A stretch of 64,000 bases of DNA from Bacteroidales bacterium (GTDB lineage: Bacteria > Bacteroidota > Bacteroidia > Bacteroidales > F082). The first letter of the stretch is position 1. Each line of letters starts with the position of its first letter. Positions 61,301 to 64,000 of the stretch are shown one piece after another. The notes below the pieces were generated by a model, which searched no databases, had not been told where the DNA came from, and was given only the letters and a program-made list of their open reading frames with translations. The stretch spans positions 16,899-80,898 of the forward strand of contig JAQVLA010000016.1 of assembly GCA_028704385.1 (NCBI GenBank). Reading direction: 5' to 3'. The position numbers were made by a program, and so were the translations under genes.

Positions 61301-62614
61301 ATGACTGCACAAATCCTTTTTGCGCTGAGTTTGCTGATCACCCTGGCTGTATTTGCCTTCACCATGCGCAGGATATTTTTCAACTTCAGGTTTACCAGGA
61401 AGAAAAAGCTCACTAACTATCCTGCCCGTATCAGGGAGACGGTAAAAGTAGCTATTGCGCAACAAAAAATCTTTCGCCATCCTGTGATGGGTCTTGTACA
61501 TGCTTTGGTTTTCTGGGGTTTTATAGTGATTTTGTTTGGCAGCCTCGAAATGGTTGTTGATGGGCTTTTTGGAACGGTTCGGAGTTTTGCTGTGCTGGGA
61601 TGGTTTTATGATCTGCTGATGCTAACAGGTGATGTGTTTGCAGCTATTATCGCAGTTGCTATCCTGATTTTTTTATTCAGAAGGATTTTCCTGCATGTGA
61701 AGCGTTTTTATGGCAGGGAGATGAAACCGGTATCCAAGGCAGATGCCAATCTGGCGTTGAGCTTTATCCTTTTGCTGATGCTGAGCCTGCTGGGGATGAA
61801 CACGTTTTATCTGCTTGAAATGCATAATGCCGGGCAGGATTTTGAGGGTGTTTTTCCGGTGAGCCAATCGCTGGCTGATCTTTTTGCCGGTATGTCGGAT
61901 AAGCAAATCATTTTTTGGCACCATTTCAATTGGTGGTTTCATATCCTGCTAATCTTTGTTTTTGCTAATGTTTTGCCCTATAGTAAGCACTTCCATGTTT
62001 TTATGTCGGTGCCTAACGTTTTTGTCAGCCGCATAGAGCCACTTGGCAAAGTAGATAATATGGAAAACATCACCAAAGAGGTCAAATTAATGCTCGATCC
62101 TGCTGCACCAATGGATGTTGCGGCAGACGAAACTGTTGAAAAGTTTGGTGTTTCGGATACCACCGATATCAACTGGGTGAATTATATGAATGCCCTCAGC
62201 TGCACCGAATGCGGACGTTGTACTGCTGTTTGTCCGGCTAATATCACAGGCAAATTGCTCTCGCCACGAAAAATAGTGATGGATGTACGTGCCAGAATGA
62301 AAGAAAAAGGTGCCGGACTGATGAAGCAAGGTGCTGCATTTGAGGATGGCAAATCCTTGCTCGGAGACTACATCACGGAGGAAGAATTGTGGGCATGCAC
62401 CATGTGTAATGCCTGCGCACAGGAATGTCCGATCAATATCAACCAGCCTTCGCTTATCCTGGATATGCGTCGTTACCTGGTTTTGGAACAATCCAAAGCA
62501 CCTTCGGGATTGAACACTGCCTTCACAAATATCGAGAATAATGGAGCCCCCTGGCAATATTCGCCCGAAGACCGCTTGAACTGGGCCGAAGAGTTGTATA
62601 TGAATAAAGCCTGA
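61301..62614 (+). CDS. Membrane iron-sulfur electron-transfer protein (HdrE/NarI plus ferredoxin type)
   Basis: About 437 residues from the ATG at 61301, preceded by AAAGGAA. Several membrane helices (about 5-25, 60-85, 100-125, 150-175, 210-235) with histidines such as MGLVHALVFWGF and FWHHFNWWFHILLIF suggest b-type haem as in NarI/HdrE. The C-terminal part has two 4Fe-4S motifs, CTECGRCTAVCPAN and CTMCNACAQECPIN. It resembles the membrane iron-sulfur subunits found next to Etf or HdrB-like partners in Bacteroidota. The downstream gene encodes the CCG-domain partner, 17 bases away. Confidence 0.88.
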   Translation: MTAQILFALSLLITLAVFAFTMRRIFFNFRFTRKKKLTNYPARIRETVKVAIAQQKIFRHPVMGLVHALVFWGFIVILFGSLEMVVDGLFGTVRSFAVLGWFYDLLMLTGDVFAAIIAVAILIFLFRRIFLHVKRFYGREMKPVSKADANLALSFILLLMLSLLGMNTFYLLEMHNAGQDFEGVFPVSQSLADLFAGMSDKQIIFWHHFNWWFHILLIFVFANVLPYSKHFHVFMSVPNVFVSRIEPLGKVDNMENITKEVKLMLDPAAPMDVAADETVEKFGVSDTTDINWVNYMNALSCTECGRCTAVCPANITGKLLSPRKIVMDVRARMKEKGAGLMKQGAAFEDGKSLLGDYITEEELWACTMCNACAQECPININQPSLILDMRRYLVLEQSKAPSGLNTAFTNIENNGAPWQYSPEDRLNWAEELYMNKA

Positions 62615-62631
62615 AATAAAAAGGAAAAAAT

Positions 62632-63432
62632 ATGTCAGACAATAAAATAAAAATTGAAGTACCTGTAATGGCTGAACTGGCAGCTCAAGGCCATAAACCC
62701 GAATGGCTTTTCTGGGTGGGTTCGGCAGGTGCTTTCGACGATCGGTATAAAAAGGTGACCCGCGAATTTGTAAAACTGCTTACTTATCTGGGTGTTGACT
62801 ATGCCGTTTTGGGTATCGAAGAAACCGACAGCGGTGATGTGGCAAGACGTGCGGGAAACGAAATGCTCTTTCAGATGCAGGCTTTGCAGAATATAGAAAT
62901 ACTGAACGGATACGAAGTGAAAAAGATTGTGACCTGCTGTCCGCACGATTTTAATACACTCAAAAATGAATACCCTGAGTTGGGTGGACATTACGAAGTG
63001 TGGCATCATTCGCAGTTTTTGGCTATACGACAAAAAGCGGGCGATTTCAAGGATATTACAGATGCCTTTGCTTCGAAAAAAATTGTTTTTCATGATCCCT
63101 GTTACCTGGGCAGGGGCAATGGCGAGTATGAAGCTCCCCGTTCGGTGTTGGATGCCATTCCCTCCGAAAAGGTTGAGATGAAGCGCAATAAAAGCTTTGG
63201 CTTGTGTTGTGGTGCAGGCGGCGGACAAATGTTTAAGGAGGCCGAGAAAGGTGACAAGGAAGTGTTTATCGAGCGCACCGAAGAGGCCATTGCTACCGGA
63301 GCTGATATCATTGCTACAGCCTGTCCGTTTTGTATGGTGATGATGACAGATGGCATCAAATACAAAAACCAGGAAGAGCGCATGAAGAATTACGATATTG
63401 CCGAACTGCTGAGTTTGAGTTTGGGGCTTTGA
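62632..63432 (+). CDS. CCG-domain iron-sulfur protein (HdrB/GlpC/LldE-like)
   Basis: A 266-residue soluble protein with two cysteine-rich CCG-type motifs: TCCPHDFNTLKNEYPELGG at about 103 and LCCGAGGGQMF at about 192, with CYLGRGNG and TACPFCMVMM in support. Such modules bind an unusual 4Fe-4S cluster in heterodisulfide reductase HdrB. It begins MSDNKIKIEVPVMAELAAQGHKPEWLFWVG. With the upstream membrane protein it forms an Hdr-like pair, probably passing electrons to or from quinone. The electron donor is not known. Confidence 0.88.
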   Translation: MSDNKIKIEVPVMAELAAQGHKPEWLFWVGSAGAFDDRYKKVTREFVKLLTYLGVDYAVLGIEETDSGDVARRAGNEMLFQMQALQNIEILNGYEVKKIVTCCPHDFNTLKNEYPELGGHYEVWHHSQFLAIRQKAGDFKDITDAFASKKIVFHDPCYLGRGNGEYEAPRSVLDAIPSEKVEMKRNKSFGLCCGAGGGQMFKEAEKGDKEVFIERTEEAIATGADIIATACPFCMVMMTDGIKYKNQEERMKNYDIAELLSLSLGL

Positions 63433-63720
63433 GAGCGAGTGATTTAATAAAGTAAAATACCCCAAAATATCATTTCGAATTTATTAACAGCTTCCCCAAT
63501 AATTCCAAGCTGTCGTTCAATTGCACTTTGAGTTTTTATATCTGATTGCTAGACTTTAAAGTTTTTTATTGGTTCAATAAAATCGTTGATTATGTTAATG
63601 GCTGGAATAATATTCAAGCTATTATAAACATCCAACGCAATAGAATTTCAATTTCATAAAGGTGATATGTCCTTAAAATTGCGTGATATATCTTTCTGTT
63701 CGGGCAAAGGGTGAAATGAT
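63433..63720. other. Intergenic region
   Basis: 288 A+T-rich bases between convergent genes. No open frame, repeat or clear terminator was seen. Confidence 0.6.
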
Positions 63721-64000
63721 CTACTCAAACCTCAATCCCTCTTTTTCCAGTTGTTTTTTAAGTGAGTTTACAGCTTTGGTAAGCGAGCGGACGTCTTTGC
63801 CTAGTTCGGAGGAGGCTTGCTGCAATTGTGCCATAACCGCCAGGCTATTAGCCAGTTGTCGGCCTGAATTCAATAACAACTGATCGCTGGTGGAGGTGTG
63901 TCGCGGCCCATTATGCTGTTGCCATTCAAGCCATTGATTATAGTTCTCAACGGCATTGTTGTAGCTGGTGGTAGCCTGATTCAGCAGTTCGACCTCCCTA
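63721..64000 (-). CDS. C-terminal part of a coiled-coil protein (cut by window edge)
   Basis: An open minus-strand frame of at least 92 codons enters from the right edge and stops at TAG (63723-63721). The sequence, for example VELLNQATTSYNNAVENYNQWL, SLAVMAQLQQASSELGKDVR and VNSLKKQLEKEGLRFE, is charged with regular Leu/Val spacing, so a coiled coil is likely. No family was recognised from this fragment. The plus-strand frame at 63683-63883 is its shadow. Confidence 0.68.
   Translation of the reverse strand, partial: REVELLNQATTSYNNAVENYNQWLEWQQHNGPRHTSTSDQLLLNSGRQLANSLAVMAQLQQASSELGKDVRSLTKAVNSLKKQLEKEGLRFE

Overview
The window looks like a chromosomal segment of an uncultured member of the Bacteroidota (Bacteroidales/Marinilabiliales-like). 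This rests on the gene families (CapE/CapF/CapG sugar genes, DUF4143 ATPases, four-helix-bundle 'IVP' proteins, an alpha-2-macroglobulin, tricorn-like S41 peptidase, retropepsin-like protease), on two exact matches to the Bacteroidota promoter TTTG-N19-TAnnTTTG, and on the lack of strong Shine-Dalgarno sites. No rRNA, tRNA or CRISPR array was seen.

Region 1 (1-14.1 kb, almost all minus strand) is a surface-polysaccharide (O-antigen/capsule) locus. A glycosyltransferase is cut by the window edge. Next, in transcription order, come RmlA, two tandem FdtA/QdtA-type cupins, an FdtC-like acetyltransferase, an FdtB-like aminotransferase and a Wzx flippase: a dTDP-3-acetamido-3,6-dideoxyhexose module without rmlB. 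Upstream are CapE, CapF and CapG homologues for UDP-N-acetyl-L-fucosamine plus a cupin, and a WlbA/WbpB-type dehydrogenase. Two copies of a winged-helix regulator (one frameshifted) and three four-helix-bundle proteins are interspersed.

Region 2 (about 10.3-21.6 kb) is a repeat-rich island. Long gene-poor stretches consist of 7-8-bp word repeats and several families of hairpin-forming repeats. One hairpin family has a compensatory base-pair change; another grows by insertion at its tip. Genes here are an AbiEii-type toxin with a small partner and two AAA/DUF4143 ATPases. The short repeats also lie in frame inside sugar genes, where 7- and 8-bp units could cause phase variation.

Region 3 (21.6-36 kb): leucyl-tRNA synthetase with a DUF559-like nuclease domain inserted before its KMSKS loop, a VanX-like dipeptidase, an FG-GAP/SPOR protein, a giant alpha-2-macroglobulin lacking the thioester cysteine, an MBL-fold hydrolase and a third DUF4143 ATPase.

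Region 4 (36-64 kb): a PabA/TrpG amidotransferase, a DUF2237 protein, a carotenoid operon (CrtI, CruF-like, lycopene cyclase), a large PAS-rich hybrid histidine kinase, a tricorn-like protease, a lipocalin, four tandem short SSB genes ending at a strong terminator, TrkH/TrkA potassium uptake, an omega-amidase/transaminase pair, a four-repeat CBM48 protein coupled to a retropepsin-like protease, an Hdr-like iron-sulfur pair, and a partial coiled-coil protein at the right edge.
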